Assembly: GCA_001661245.1 (NCBI GenBank)
Contig: KV454014.1
Location: forward strand, 651,354-710,370
Source: Pachysolen tannophilus NRRL Y-2460
Lineage: Eukaryota; Ascomycota; Pichiomycetes; Alaninales; Pachysolenaceae
Length of the DNA: 59,017 bases
Reading direction: 5' to 3'
The translations under genes were made by a program, and so were the position numbers. The notes beneath the pieces were generated by a model that ran no database searches, was not told where the DNA came from, and saw only the letters and a program-made list of their open reading frames with translations. Shown here in pieces: positions 10,702 to 21,443 of this stretch (position 1 is the first letter of the stretch; each line of letters begins with the position of its first letter).

Positions 10702-11325
10702 ATGGAGCGCTCTTTTACTAAACAAAATTTGAATGCTTTGCAAAGTTTAATATTGCAACGATCTCATGAATCTACTTGTTTAAAAAAATTATTAATAGGA
10801 AATAAGTCTTGTAAATGTTACAATTTAAGTTCAGAAGAGTTTAGAATCAATTATCTATTGCTCAATGATTCAAATATTAAACTAGGTGATAAGGAAATAC
10901 AATCTCAAAATGATAATAATAATGATGATGACGATAACAAGAATAAAGATACATATCATAAGAGCGTCAAGGTTGATAACAGTATAGACGTATCTAAATT
11001 GGCTGAAAATTTAAAGGAAAAAAATGATTTAAAAATCCATCAAAGGGATGAACACGGGATTTCAATTTTATTTGATTCAAATGATAGTTCGTTATTAGCA
11101 TTAGATAATAATCAACATCATAATCATAATCATAAGCATGAACATGAACCACATGTTTCAATACCTATGATTAAAAATACTAATAATTCAAGGCTAAAGA
11201 TCAAAAATCGAACCCCCCACATCAGATCTAAAACTAATAATAGTTTTAAAACTAGTTGTTCTAAGAAGTCAATGTTAGTTAAAGATTTGAAGTTCCCCAA
11301 ATTGTCAAAGTTGAATAGAAGGTAG
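10702..11325 (+). CDS. Uncharacterised small protein
   Basis: 207 aa, family not recognised. The first 55 residues look the most ordered: they start MERSFTKQNLNALQSL and carry three cysteines (CLKK...CKCYNL). The middle is acidic and Asn/Asp-rich, followed by a His-rich run (HHNHNHKHEHEPH) and a basic C-terminus that ends KLSKLNRR. There is no signal peptide or membrane segment. The His-rich part could bind metal, but low complexity alone can give that pattern. It starts at a normal ATG about 730 bp from the FAR1-like gene and ends 170 bp before VMA13. It is probably a real gene because the frame is intact and the N-terminus is not low-complexity. Confidence 0.55.
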   Translation: MERSFTKQNLNALQSLILQRSHESTCLKKLLIGNKSCKCYNLSSEEFRINYLLLNDSNIKLGDKEIQSQNDNNNDDDDNKNKDTYHKSVKVDNSIDVSKLAENLKEKNDLKIHQRDEHGISILFDSNDSSLLALDNNQHHNHNHKHEHEPHVSIPMIKNTNNSRLKIKNRTPHIRSKTNNSFKTSCSKKSMLVKDLKFPKLSKLNRR

Positions 11326-11495
11326 TGTGTGAAGTTAATACAAAATACAATTGATAATTTAATTTCATGATGTAGAGATAAAAAATTAAAAAAAAACTCA
11401 ACCAACTATAAAGATATTATTAGTCCAAAAAAAAAAAAAATAAGAAAAAGAAAAAGAAAAGAAATTTAAACCAACAACTTTATGGGGACGCAAAA

Positions 11496-12991
11496 ATGAC
11501 AATTGAAGTATGTATGATTTGAAACTAACTGTTTTTTAATTCAATGTACTAACTAACTAACTTTTTTTTTGCCTTTTCCAGAGTTATTCAAAATTTGTAA
11601 TTGATTCACCATTTTTCGAAAGTTTAACAAAACCAATATCTTCAAGACCTGTACCATGGGAAGGTTATGCAAGAAGTAATCAACTCTCAATAGATGAAGC
11701 AGATTCTATGAAAAAACTTGATATTCAAGAAATTCAAGAAAAAATTGATACAATTGATTCTAATGTTGCTTTATATTCAACAAAAGTATTAGCCGTATTA
11801 AATAAATTAGATAGAAATGATGCCATTGAAAATTTATTGGATTTAATTGCTAAAACATATACAGATAATAATACTCGTGGCCCTTTAGTATTACTTAATG
11901 GCTTATTAGAATTAAATAATATTGATTCTTCATTACCTTTTAATACTATAGCTAAATTTTTAGATAATCAAAATGAAACAATTCAAATGTTAAGTTCATA
12001 TGATTTGACTATATTATTGATATCTGCCCCAAAATCAATGAGAATTAGTAATGATATTGTATCAAATTTATTTCAATTGATTACTACTCAATTTCTTGTT
12101 TCAGAAAATAAAAATTTGGTATTTTTCGGTATACAATTATTAAAAGAATTATTATCAATTTCATCATTTAGACATATTTTTTGGTCATTTCAATCAAATT
12201 TTTTCCCTCCATTATATAAATTATTGAACCAAAATTCTACTGATTTACAATTGAGATATTATACTTTATTATCAATCTGGTTATTGAGTTTCAATAAAGA
12301 AATTTCAATTAAATTACCGGAATTATATAAAGATATTATTGCAAAATATTTATCCTTATCAAAAGATTCAGTAAAGGAAAAAATTGTTAGGTTAGCAGTT
12401 TCAACTTTACTGAATTTTATATCTATTCCAAAAAATGAAAATATTATTAAAGTTTTCCTTTATGAAAAAGCTGTTGATATTTTCAATCAATTGATAGAAA
12501 GAAAATGGGCAGATGATGAATTAAAACAAGATTTATCATTGATCTTGACAACTTTGAATGATGCAGTTGTCAATTTAACCACTTTTGATCAATATGAAAT
12601 TGAATTATCTAAAGAACAATTTAATTGGTCCCCTCCACATAAATCTGAAGAATTTTGGATTGAAAATGTTACTAAATTTAAAGAAAATAATTTTAAGATT
12701 TTTGTACAATTAATTAAACTATTACAATTAAGTGAAGATGAACAAGATGCAATTTTCATATTTGAAAGTTTATCAAAAGAACAACAACAACAATTTACTT
12801 TAAATCAAGCAATTATATGTCATGATTTAGGTATGGTTGTTAAACATTTACCCGAATCAATCAAGTTCTTGGAGAAAAACCCTTCGTTAAAATACACGAT
12901 AATGAACTTGATGAACTCTCAGAATGCAGATGTTAAATATGAAGCTTTAAGAACAACTCAAATATTGGTTTCACATAGTTTTACTGTTTGA
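11496..12991 (+). CDS. VMA13: V-ATPase V1 subunit H, two exons
   Basis: Regulatory subunit H of the vacuolar proton pump, needed for ATP hydrolysis coupling and for silencing free V1. Exon 1 is 11496-11507 (ATG ACA ATT GAA), the intron is 11508-11581, and exon 2 is 11582-12991. The product is 473 aa (S. cerevisiae 478). The spliced N-terminus aligns with Vma13 (DSPFFESLTKPISSRPVPWEGYAR versus DSTHFNEIRSIIRSRSVAWDALAR in parts), which the unspliced ATG at 11708 would lose. An armadillo/HEAT superhelix fills most of the protein. The C-terminal domain shows the family motif NWSPPHKSEEFW and ends KYEALRTTQILVSHSF, like KYEALKATQAIIGYTF in S. cerevisiae. Confidence 0.95.
11508..11581 (+). other. 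Spliceosomal intron of VMA13
   Basis: 74 nt, with donor GTATGT, a branch region containing overlapping TACTAAC/AACTAAC repeats (11548-11562), a run of T and acceptor CCAG. The first exon is only 12 nt. Confidence 0.92.
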
Positions 12992-13402
12992 ATCACATTC
13001 TTCTTCTTTTTTTTTCCTTTTATTTTTTCTTTTCTTTTCTTTCATTATTACATTGCTAAACTTACTCTTTACTTAACTGAAATTGAATTTACACATTCTC
13101 TGGAATCAGTTACTAAATAGATTTGATTAAGTAATTGAATAATCTAACTAATTATCAATCTATCTATAACTTGTTCATCTTCTTCTCTATTTTCAATATT
13201 GGATCTCTTGCCATTTGCGGAAACTTCCGTATTTGGAAATTGTTGATTTTATTCAATTTTTTTGAAAATTTTTTAAAAAACGTTTTTTTTTTTTTTCAGT
13301 CAAAGAAAAGTCATAATTTAAGACAGATATAATAGTTCAATATATTAGAATAATCTAGTGAGTCCCACACTTTTGAAGTGATAAAATCTAGAAGATATAA
13401 AA
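12992..13402. promoter_or_regulatory. Promoter of TIF5
   Basis: T/C-rich after VMA13. A T-run of about 15 ends in CAG (13283-13300) roughly 100 bp before TIF5. No ATG-initiated gene was found; the only long frame here opens with TTG and is low-complexity. Confidence 0.5.
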
Positions 13403-14656
13403 ATGTCGTTTATTAATATCTGTCGTGATAATACCGATCCTTTTTACCGTTACAAGATGCCTCCAATCCAGTCAAAGATTGAAGGTAGAGGTAACGGTAT
13501 TAAAACCGCTGTTGTTAATCTGTCAGAAGTTGCAAGAGCATTAGATAGGCCTTCAGCTTATATTATAAAATATTTTGGTATTGAGTTAGGTGCCCAGACT
13601 TCTATAAATGAGCTGACTGAAAGATATTTGGTGAATGGACAGCATGATTCGAATAGACTTCAAGAATTATTAGATGGATTTATTAATAAATTTGTCTTGT
13701 GTGGTGCTTGTAAAAATCCAGAGACTGCAATCATTATAAATAAGGATGATACTTTAACAAGGAATTGTAAAGCTTGTGGTAAGAAGACGCTTATTGATCC
13801 AAGACATAAATTAAATCAATTTATTTTGAAAAATCAAGTTACAAAATCGAAAAAGACTAAAAAATCTGCCACTGCTACTGCTAACGTTGTTGGTGGAGGT
13901 GTTACCATTAGTGATTTGGCTTCAGGTCAAAAGACATCATCTAGAGGTGGATTGGCCGATGATTCTCAGGATAGTGTTAATCAAGATGAAGAATTTTCTG
14001 ATGACGATGAATTAGCTAGAAAGATTAACGCCGAAGCACAAGCTTTACCTGAAGTTGATCCTGTTAAGGATGATGATTGGGCTGTTGATATGTCTGAAGA
14101 AGCTATTGCTAGAAGAGCAAAAGAATTAGAAGGCTTGAGTATTGATGATGCTAAAAAATCTTTAAGCAAATATGAAATATTTGGTGAATGGTTATATAGA
14201 CTGGATAAATCTGATCTTCCATCAGATATTGATATATATAAAAAGGCAAATGAGTTGGAAATAGTCAACAAGTCAAACACTTTAACCGTATTGGCACAAT
14301 GCTTGTTTGATGAAAACATTGAAGATGAAATCACACTTCATCATGGTTTATTAAATAAATTGATCACTTCAGATAAACATGAAAAAGCATTCTTGGGAGG
14401 TTTAGAAAGATTGGTCGGCTTGGATGTACCGGAATTGATCACAAAAGTTCCAAAAATATGCATGGCACTTTATGATAACGATTTAATTAGTGAAGAAACT
14501 TTTATAAAATGGGGGACAACAGTTTCTACAAAATTTGTAAGTGATAAAAAAATCGTTAAAAAAGTTAAAAGAGCCGCTAAACCTTTTATAACTTGGTTAC
14601 AAGAAGCAGAAGAAGATGAAGAAGAAAACGAAAGCAACGATGACGATTCAGAATAA
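13403..14656 (+). CDS. TIF5: Translation initiation factor eIF5
   Basis: GTPase-activating protein for eIF2 in the 43S/48S complex, 417 aa (S. cerevisiae 405). The N-terminal domain is near-identical to the family: MSFINICRDNTDPFYRYKMP, then KIEGRGNGIKT with the catalytic arginine expected near residue 15. A zinc ribbon follows (LCGACKNPET...NCKACGKK). The linker contains DDWAVDMSEEAIARRAKELE. The C-terminal W2/HEAT domain (about 245-400) carries the aromatic/acidic boxes near the end (ITWLQEAEEDEEE). A CTG codon at 13520 falls at a position that is Val in S. cerevisiae and Met in human, supporting Leu decoding. Confidence 0.97.
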   Translation: MSFINICRDNTDPFYRYKMPPIQSKIEGRGNGIKTAVVNLSEVARALDRPSAYIIKYFGIELGAQTSINELTERYLVNGQHDSNRLQELLDGFINKFVLCGACKNPETAIIINKDDTLTRNCKACGKKTLIDPRHKLNQFILKNQVTKSKKTKKSATATANVVGGGVTISDLASGQKTSSRGGLADDSQDSVNQDEEFSDDDELARKINAEAQALPEVDPVKDDDWAVDMSEEAIARRAKELEGLSIDDAKKSLSKYEIFGEWLYRLDKSDLPSDIDIYKKANELEIVNKSNTLTVLAQCLFDENIEDEITLHHGLLNKLITSDKHEKAFLGGLERLVGLDVPELITKVPKICMALYDNDLISEETFIKWGTTVSTKFVSDKKIVKKVKRAAKPFITWLQEAEEDEEENESNDDDSE

Positions 14657-14965
14657 GGCAAAAAAAAAACTTACATATATATATATATATACCGTCCTCT
14701 ATTCTCCTGTGTTAATAATATATATATATATAGTTTACTATAGTTTACTAGTATTTTGGTATTTATAGTGTACCGCTTAATGCGCGCGTATTTCAAAAAA
14801 ATTGTTGATATTTTTTAATTTTTTTAATTTTTAATTTTTTTTTCTTTGTTTACATACAAATAACTCATATTTTACATTATAAACAAAGTGAGTTAAATAT
14901 ATATATATATATATATATATATAATAAAAGTATTATTGTTAATCAATAGGAGAAGGGAAGGTAAA
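14657..14965. promoter_or_regulatory. BIR1 promoter
   Basis: 309 bp with several (TA)n tracts (about 14675-14692, 14719-14732, 14898-14922) and a directly repeated TAGTTTACTA. A GCGCGCG core (14782-14788) resembles, but does not equal, the MCB element ACGCGT used by S-phase genes. Confidence 0.45.
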
Positions 14966-17900
14966 ATGCCGCTGAAGAAGAAAGTGAAAGATTCTTTTTA
15001 TTTGAATTATAGGATTTCAACTTTTGAAAATGGCGCTACTGTTGGAAGGTCTAAAAAATTGGTACATTGGTTGTATTCAACAAATTTAAAAAAAGATATG
15101 TTAAGTAGATTAGGGTTTTTCTTTACTCCAACACAACAACATAAAGATCAAATAACATGTTGCAATTGTTTGAAAAAAGAATATGATTTATCGAAATTAA
15201 CAGAGACCGAGGTGCTGATAAGGCATTTAAAACAATCACCGAATTGTGAAAGTATAAAATTATTACTTTTCTTAATAACAAATAAAGATCCATCATCAAT
15301 GTTATTGGATCCATTTAGTGAACAATCGATTAATTTGAGAATGCATTCTTTCCAGAATTGGCCTCATAAGAAACCAGAACCAAAGAGTTTATGTGAAGCA
15401 GGGTTTATATATCAGCCCACTGTAAAAGATGATGATACCACTGTGTGTTTATATTGTGGATGTTCTTTAGAAGGATGGCAAGAAGGTGATGATCCAATGG
15501 AAGAACATAAGATAAGAAGTGGAAATTGTTCAATAGTAAATGTAAAAGTTGTGGATAGTGAAGGTAGCGATGAAAGTGATTTATCAATTAGTTTCCAAGA
15601 TGATCATGCTCATCAACAACATGAAGATATTTCAGATCAAGATTATGAAGAATCAAGTCAAAAGAAAGTATCAACTCTGAAGCATTCATCATTTTTCAGT
15701 AATAGATCAAAAACATATGGTTCTTCCAAGATATTGAAAAATAAATTGATGACCAGTAGTCAAAATTCTAGTTTTAATTTTATTGCTGAATCAACGGTTA
15801 ATCATAAGAATACTCAAAAGGAAGCAGAAAGATCAATTGACAATGTAGCACATATAAAGAAAGAACAGATTGAAAAGGACAACACAAAATATAATCAAGA
15901 AGAAGAAGAAGAAGATGTTTTTGAATTTAAAGATGATGACGATGAAGAACAACAACCTATAAGTCGTTCTGTATCTCTATTGAAAAACAACAATCTTTCA
16001 GTGCCATCTTCGAAAAAATCGAAAAAGATTAATTCTGATAATTCTCAAAGTTTGGTGTCAGGAAAGGTATCAGGAAAAACTAGAGAAATGAAATCTGCTG
16101 AAAATACAAAACGTAAAAACAATGATATGGTAGCTTCTGATGATAAAGATAATACAGATACTATTCCGGAAAACAAACGCAAACGAAAATCACCTCAGCC
16201 ATCATCTCTGACTCATCAAATTCAAGAAACCATAGAAAGTAAAGATACATTAGAATACAATAAGGAGCTGTCAAATATTTCAGGTGCTTATATAGAGGTC
16301 CAGAAACCCAAAGAGCAAACCAGTGATTATAAAAAGAATACAAGCTCTGAAGCAGAGAATCATGTCTCCATTGGAAAAGTTCACCATTCTTCATCACCTT
16401 CTATAGAAGAGATAAATGAGTTAAACGTAGAAACTAAACTAGACAAATCAGATGAAAAATTTAATAATTCTAATTCTATATCACAGAAAAAATCCCAAAA
16501 GAGAAAATCCTCAAAATTAAATAATAAGCTTGAAGCAGGCCGTAAGAAGTTGAAATCGAAAAAAAATGAAACTACCGTCACTACAGAGGTTCTGCTACCG
16601 ACAAAAAGAGATTCACCAAAAGCTGTCAACGCGGATTTTTTGACATCTGAAAAAGAGTTTGAAGAGCTTTCCTCAAGAGTGGATAAGGAACTACAAGATA
16701 TTGAAAATGGAATTTTTTCATCTCCTGTAAAATCCTTAAAACTGAAAAGCGAAATGCAGGAACATCGGGTTAGTTCATCGGACTCTATGTTAATACAGGA
16801 AACTACAGGTCTTTCAAAAAGGAATTCCATTCTTCGACCAAGATCATTGTCCAAAAGAAATTCAAGTAGTGGTGCTCTCATAGACATTGATATGAACAGC
16901 CGTAGTGGTGATAATTATAATGATTCAATGACTACAAAACATAAGCTACTGAAGAGACGTAAGTCTCTGATTAGTGACAAAGAAAATGAGATTTCTGTTC
17001 TTGCAACCACTGCTAGCTCTACCAATGCTCAGAAACCTGTTAAGGAATCTTCCCAAGATGTAGCACAGAAGAATGGTCCGACAGATCATAGCCAGACCAA
17101 CTTAATTGAAACTAAAGTCGAGCAAAAAGTTCGAAAACAAAAAAATAATCTGTCAAAATCACCAATCAAAAGCCAAAAGATAGATGAACCATCTCTGAAG
17201 ACGAAAACAAGTACTAAAAAGTTGAAAAAAACAGAAGTCAAAGAAAAACTGAAATCAAGATCAAGCTCGCCAATAAAATTGAATAAATTAATTGATGAGG
17301 CTGATAATAATAATGGGGTTGATCACGACATTTTCAGCGACATAATACGTTCTCCAATCAGGAAAAAGACTAAATTTGCTTTATTTGATGATTTGCAGGA
17401 TTTAAATATTGCAGGAGATTCAATTCCTAGGCTAACAAAAGAAACCGAAAAGGATCAAACCAACACTAAGAATTCAGATCTATCTCCATCTAAAGTTGAG
17501 AAAGAAGAAAGCACTACAGTTTTTAATGCAGATCAATTTTCTGAGGAAGAAACTGTACACGCAATTCGAAAAAAGAAGAACAATGCTGTATTATCTTCAG
17601 ATGGGGAAGACATGCATTTTTCTCCGGAGGATGCCTCTGATGCTGATGTTAATCCGAAAATCGAAAATAAACAGTCTTCAGGATTATCCGAAGAAAAAAA
17701 TTTAAAACAGATTACAATTACAACTAGTCCGTTGACTACGTTAAAGGATACAGATGAGGCTAACGACAAAACTGTTCAAAAAGTATCACATTTATCACCT
17801 CCTCTTTCACAAGAACAATTTGTAGCTGACACTGAGGATGAAGGGCAAGTTTTATCGGACAAAATTACTGAGGATGAAGGGCAAGTTTTATCGGACAAAA

Positions 17901-18901
17901 TTACTGATGATAAAGTCATCAATCCTGAAGATAGTAATAGTCCTGATCATTTGACAGAAGGCCACTGGGATGATCCAGTTGAGGAGATCGTTCCTATAAC
18001 TGAATTAATTTTGAATTCAAAAGGTAACCTGCTTAAGCAGGAAGATATGAGCGGTAACAAAATGGGTGAAAGTTCTACTGATAAGCTGAAGTATGCGGAT
18101 GTCATAACTGATGAAGGAGTGATAGATGATGATGATGATGTCCCAGCTATCGAAAAGTCATTAAAATCTCCTACTGCTGGAAAAACGTCAGACACATTTG
18201 AGGCTAGTAATGACAGAAACGATGAAGCAGCTAACGATGAGGAAAATTTCCAGCGTAAAGAACAGAAAGATCACATAGAACTCAATAACGCTACTCACGC
18301 TACTCATAATTTGGTAGACATTAGTAAGTCTTTGATTTCAACTACTCCGAAATCACGTTTTAACTCATCCAAAGCATCTCCACATAACTCTTCGACACCT
18401 GATAATGGTGTTGACTCAGCAGATGCGGAAAGCACTCCACTTGGCCTACAAACGTTTCCAGAAGATCACCAAAGTACACGGTCAATCAAAACTGCTTTCA
18501 ATAGATCATCCATGGAGTTCAAGACGGAAGAAGCAATACAGGCAAAAGAGGAGGAAGGGGAAGAGGAAATTACAATGCCTCAATGTGAATGGGTGCCTTC
18601 ATCTTCTGATAAGTTGTTCCAGATTGTATCTGATATCGAACATGCTTCAGATTTTTTACAAAAAATATCGGAAAAAAACTACGAATTAAACGATGACGTA
18701 GATGGTGTATTGACAAACTTTATTGGACAAATGCCTGAAGAAGAATTGGAAATGTCCATCAGAGAATGGTGCTATTATAATGCCAAACAAGCTAAGGATT
18801 TATTGAGTATTAGTTGTGAATCGATGTTACAGGTTTTCAAAGAAGAAAGTGATAGAGCAATGGAGTTCTTAAAAAACCTACCTGTTAAAAATGAAGAGTA
18901 A
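14966..18901 (+). CDS. BIR1: Survivin-type chromosomal passenger protein Bir1
   Basis: Chromosomal passenger complex subunit that links Ipl1/Sli15 to the kinetochore, 1311 aa (S. cerevisiae 954). Two BIR domains lie at the N-terminus. BIR1 has CxxC at 65-68, His87 and Cys94. BIR2 has CLYC (161-164), W171, His181 and Cys188, in WQEGDDPMEEHKIRSGNC. A long disordered Ser/Lys/Asp-rich middle follows, with many S/T-P and K-S-P-type sites plausible for Cdk1. The conserved C-terminal block (about 1200-1311) starts CEWVPSSSDKLFQIVSDIEHA and probably binds the passenger partner. I chose the ATG at 14966; the open frame reaches upstream only to a TTG. A perfect 36-bp tandem duplication lies at 17831-17902. 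Confidence 0.93.
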   Translation: MPLKKKVKDSFYLNYRISTFENGATVGRSKKLVHWLYSTNLKKDMLSRLGFFFTPTQQHKDQITCCNCLKKEYDLSKLTETEVLIRHLKQSPNCESIKLLLFLITNKDPSSMLLDPFSEQSINLRMHSFQNWPHKKPEPKSLCEAGFIYQPTVKDDDTTVCLYCGCSLEGWQEGDDPMEEHKIRSGNCSIVNVKVVDSEGSDESDLSISFQDDHAHQQHEDISDQDYEESSQKKVSTLKHSSFFSNRSKTYGSSKILKNKLMTSSQNSSFNFIAESTVNHKNTQKEAERSIDNVAHIKKEQIEKDNTKYNQEEEEEDVFEFKDDDDEEQQPISRSVSLLKNNNLSVPSSKKSKKINSDNSQSLVSGKVSGKTREMKSAENTKRKNNDMVASDDKDNTDTIPENKRKRKSPQPSSLTHQIQETIESKDTLEYNKELSNISGAYIEVQKPKEQTSDYKKNTSSEAENHVSIGKVHHSSSPSIEEINELNVETKLDKSDEKFNNSNSISQKKSQKRKSSKLNNKLEAGRKKLKSKKNETTVTTEVLLPTKRDSPKAVNADFLTSEKEFEELSSRVDKELQDIENGIFSSPVKSLKLKSEMQEHRVSSSDSMLIQETTGLSKRNSILRPRSLSKRNSSSGALIDIDMNSRSGDNYNDSMTTKHKLLKRRKSLISDKENEISVLATTASSTNAQKPVKESSQDVAQKNGPTDHSQTNLIETKVEQKVRKQKNNLSKSPIKSQKIDEPSLKTKTSTKKLKKTEVKEKLKSRSSSPIKLNKLIDEADNNNGVDHDIFSDIIRSPIRKKTKFALFDDLQDLNIAGDSIPRLTKETEKDQTNTKNSDLSPSKVEKEESTTVFNADQFSEEETVHAIRKKKNNAVLSSDGEDMHFSPEDASDADVNPKIENKQSSGLSEEKNLKQITITTSPLTTLKDTDEANDKTVQKVSHLSPPLSQEQFVADTEDEGQVLSDKITEDEGQVLSDKITDDKVINPEDSNSPDHLTEGHWDDPVEEIVPITELILNSKGNLLKQEDMSGNKMGESSTDKLKYADVITDEGVIDDDDDVPAIEKSLKSPTAGKTSDTFEASNDRNDEAANDEENFQRKEQKDHIELNNATHATHNLVDISKSLISTTPKSRFNSSKASPHNSSTPDNGVDSADAESTPLGLQTFPEDHQSTRSIKTAFNRSSMEFKTEEAIQAKEEEGEEEITMPQCEWVPSSSDKLFQIVSDIEHASDFLQKISEKNYELNDDVDGVLTNFIGQMPEEELEMSIREWCYYNAKQAKDLLSISCESMLQVFKEESDRAMEFLKNLPVKNEE
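17831..17902 (+). repeat. Perfect 36-bp tandem duplication inside BIR1
   Basis: Two identical 36-bp units (17831-17866, 17867-17902) encode TEDEGQVLSDKI twice, in frame. Identity at every third position suggests a recent duplication. Confidence 0.9.
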
Positions 18902-19265
18902 AAGAGATAAAACTGTTTTCAAAATATCAATTTACGTAATATTAATCGTGTGTGTATAATTACTTTACAAGTTCAGGTCTTGCATTTTTTTTTTTTTTTG
19001 TTAGTTATTGATTATTACTTTATTTTGAAATGCGATTTTTTCATTTTTCTCTTCCAAGTATGATTTCTATATAGTTGAGAGAAATTACAAAAATACGCAT
19101 TAATAAATACCCTCCTAAACTTATTAAATCCAAATATACAGAAAAAAAAATAAAAATAAACATTTATGCCAAAATGGCAAATGGAAATGGTAAATGCTGG
19201 AAAGATAAAAACGATTGAACAAAAAAATTATTAAAATAAAATACAGAGCTCAGCAATAACCTAAT
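18902..19265. other. Tail-to-tail spacer BIR1 / GRR1
   Basis: 364 bp of AT-rich 3' flank. No gene seen. It includes a T-run at 18987-19000. Confidence 0.5.
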
Positions 19266-21443
19266 CTAATCTTCATCCATCTCTTCATCATAATCATCTT
19301 GATCCTGATCCTGATCCATCTGCTGATTATCAGCCTCATTTAGCTGTCGTTGTTGCTGTTGTTGTTGTTGTTGTTCACGCAGTAGCCCCTGCTGTTGGTC
19401 TTGCTGTTGCCGTTGTTGCTGAATAGTCTGTAAGGGAAATCCAGATGTCTGATTCTGTTGATGTGGCAGTTGCCCTGCTTGCGGAACTAAATTGCGAAAG
19501 TAATTTAACCTGTTAAATAAATCTATTGCTTCAGCTGGGATCCGTCCATTTTCCATATTTTGTCCCAGTATTGGTTCTCTTATAAATGCTATAGGACGCA
19601 GTCCACTGCCATCGAGTTGTGCTCTGAATTCGCCATCGTTTCTTGCAGCTAACATCAATCGCAGAGATCTACTATCCGCTTCATTTATCGGCCTATTCAT
19701 TAATAACCTCTGAACGGCATTATGCTGCCCATCTAGTATTGCTGTTGCTAAACTGCCACCACGATCATCAAATATGCTAATCAAATAACACCTAAGATTT
19801 TCCACTCCTCTACCACTGAAGACACAAAAAAGAGATCTTTGATGGTCTGAAAATTCAACTGGTGGCGATCTGCAAAATTTTGTAATATCATTTCTTAAAA
19901 AAGCCGTTATACCAGTTAATGATAAATGTGTTAGTTTAGGGCATGCCATCAACAAATTATAAATCGGTCTAAGAGTAATCTGGATACAATATGATAGATG
20001 TACTCTTTCTAAAGTATCTTCAAAAGTACGACGTGAATTAGCCAAGGCATTTATACCTTCATCTGTTATATTATTACATTTGACCAATCCAATCCTTCTC
20101 AATCTTGGTAAAGTTGACAATTCTCTTAAAGTTTCATTTGTTAATTGTGAACAACAAGCAAAATCAACATATTGTAAACGATGACAATTCCTTATTAGTG
20201 TAGCGGTTCCAAAATCAGTGATATTTGAACAATGTCCTAGATGAATATAGTGTAAACATTTTCCTAGCAAGGATAATGATCTTAATGATGCATCAGTAAT
20301 ATTAACACATTTCGATAACACGACATTTCTTAATCTAGGGGCTTTAACAACAAATTTTTCAACTGCTTTATCTCCAATTAAATTACAACTGGTAAAATCT
20401 ATTATACGTAATTTATCTAAGCACGGTTCATTTGGTAACAAATCAAAACATTCATCTGTGATATTATTATTATGCGATATTTTAAATTCTCTCAATTGCT
20501 CTAATTTGGCAAATAATATTTTCAAAGAAGCATCTGTGATCTTATTACAACCATGCAAATCTAACTCTACAACATTTGGACAATGTTCTGCTAATTCAAT
20601 CAATGTATCATCATCAATTTCAGAACACTCACTAAATTTTATTCTTTTCAACATTGGACAGCAACGAACCAATTCTAGTACCAGCAGTTTAGTAATTTTT
20701 TGTGAATTTGGAGCATAAACTCCCTGTAAACGAGGACAATTATGAGCTAATGTAATATATATATCATCTGTAATGTCTCTCACTCCGGTAAGATCAAGTG
20801 ATTGTAATCTTTTACAACCAAAAAGTAATTTATAAATTGAACTGTGGGTTAATTTTGAGCAATTGACCAAGGTTATTCTTTCTAAATTAACACAACCAAC
20901 AAATTGTTGAATAAATTCATCTGTCAGATTAGCTCCAATAAATGATAAGTTTAATCTTCTTATAAAAGGTCTATAATCCCAATAAGTTTGATCTCTTGGC
21001 ATTTTTAAAACTTCGGATATTTCACTTGCTGTGGCAACATTTTGTATTCCTGGTCTAAACCAAATCAAATCAATTACCATATCAGCCCATAGTTTACAAA
21101 CTAGAGCGACATTTATCAAATCAGATCTTTTATTTAAAAATGAAAAGATTAATAATAAAAGTTCTGGTGGCAACTTCATTATTGAAGAATTTTGTACAAA
21201 CAATTTAGAACTAGTCGAAAAAGAATTATAATTCTTATGCTCTGATGCAATGGACCCAGTTCTATTTTGTGATCTTTCCTTTATCATACTATAAAAAGCA
21301 TGTTGATCATCATCTATTTCAGTGTCTTGATCATCTTGCTGTTGTAAATGCAACGTAGAGGAACTCTTATGAAGTATATTATGATTCGAAAGATGATTAT
21401 TGCCGTTTCCAATATTATATGATCTATTATGATTGATATCCAT
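19266..21443 (-). CDS. GRR1: SCF F-box/LRR protein Grr1
   Basis: Substrate receptor of the SCF ubiquitin ligase, linking nutrient sensing to turnover of G1 cyclins and Mth1-type regulators. It has 725 aa, against 1151 in S. cerevisiae. The F-box spans about 88-130 (IMKLPPELLLLIFSFL...CKLWADMV). About twelve cysteine-containing leucine-rich repeats follow (about 155-510; pattern CP.L..LDL.GC..ITD). The C-terminal segment after the repeats (FSDHQRSLFCVFSGRGVENLRCYL) is the conserved Grr1 end domain. The tail is Gln-rich and acidic. Compared with S. cerevisiae the N-terminal extension and long C-terminal tail are shorter, with the functional core intact. Confidence 0.93.
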   Translation of the reverse strand: MDINHNRSYNIGNGNNHLSNHNILHKSSSTLHLQQQDDQDTEIDDDQHAFYSMIKERSQNRTGSIASEHKNYNSFSTSSKLFVQNSSIMKLPPELLLLIFSFLNKRSDLINVALVCKLWADMVIDLIWFRPGIQNVATASEISEVLKMPRDQTYWDYRPFIRRLNLSFIGANLTDEFIQQFVGCVNLERITLVNCSKLTHSSIYKLLFGCKRLQSLDLTGVRDITDDIYITLAHNCPRLQGVYAPNSQKITKLLVLELVRCCPMLKRIKFSECSEIDDDTLIELAEHCPNVVELDLHGCNKITDASLKILFAKLEQLREFKISHNNNITDECFDLLPNEPCLDKLRIIDFTSCNLIGDKAVEKFVVKAPRLRNVVLSKCVNITDASLRSLSLLGKCLHYIHLGHCSNITDFGTATLIRNCHRLQYVDFACCSQLTNETLRELSTLPRLRRIGLVKCNNITDEGINALANSRRTFEDTLERVHLSYCIQITLRPIYNLLMACPKLTHLSLTGITAFLRNDITKFCRSPPVEFSDHQRSLFCVFSGRGVENLRCYLISIFDDRGGSLATAILDGQHNAVQRLLMNRPINEADSRSLRLMLAARNDGEFRAQLDGSGLRPIAFIREPILGQNMENGRIPAEAIDLFNRLNYFRNLVPQAGQLPHQQNQTSGFPLQTIQQQRQQQDQQQGLLREQQQQQQQQRQLNEADNQQMDQDQDQDDYDEEMDED

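Noticed and set aside
13135-13332. 65-codon frame before TIF5
   Set aside because: Opens with TTG, Phe/Asn-rich, and runs through the poly(T) promoter tract.
14782-14788. MCB (ACGCGT) cell-cycle element in the BIR1 promoter
   Set aside because: The sequence is GCGCGCG, not ACGCGT. It is noted only as a resemblance.
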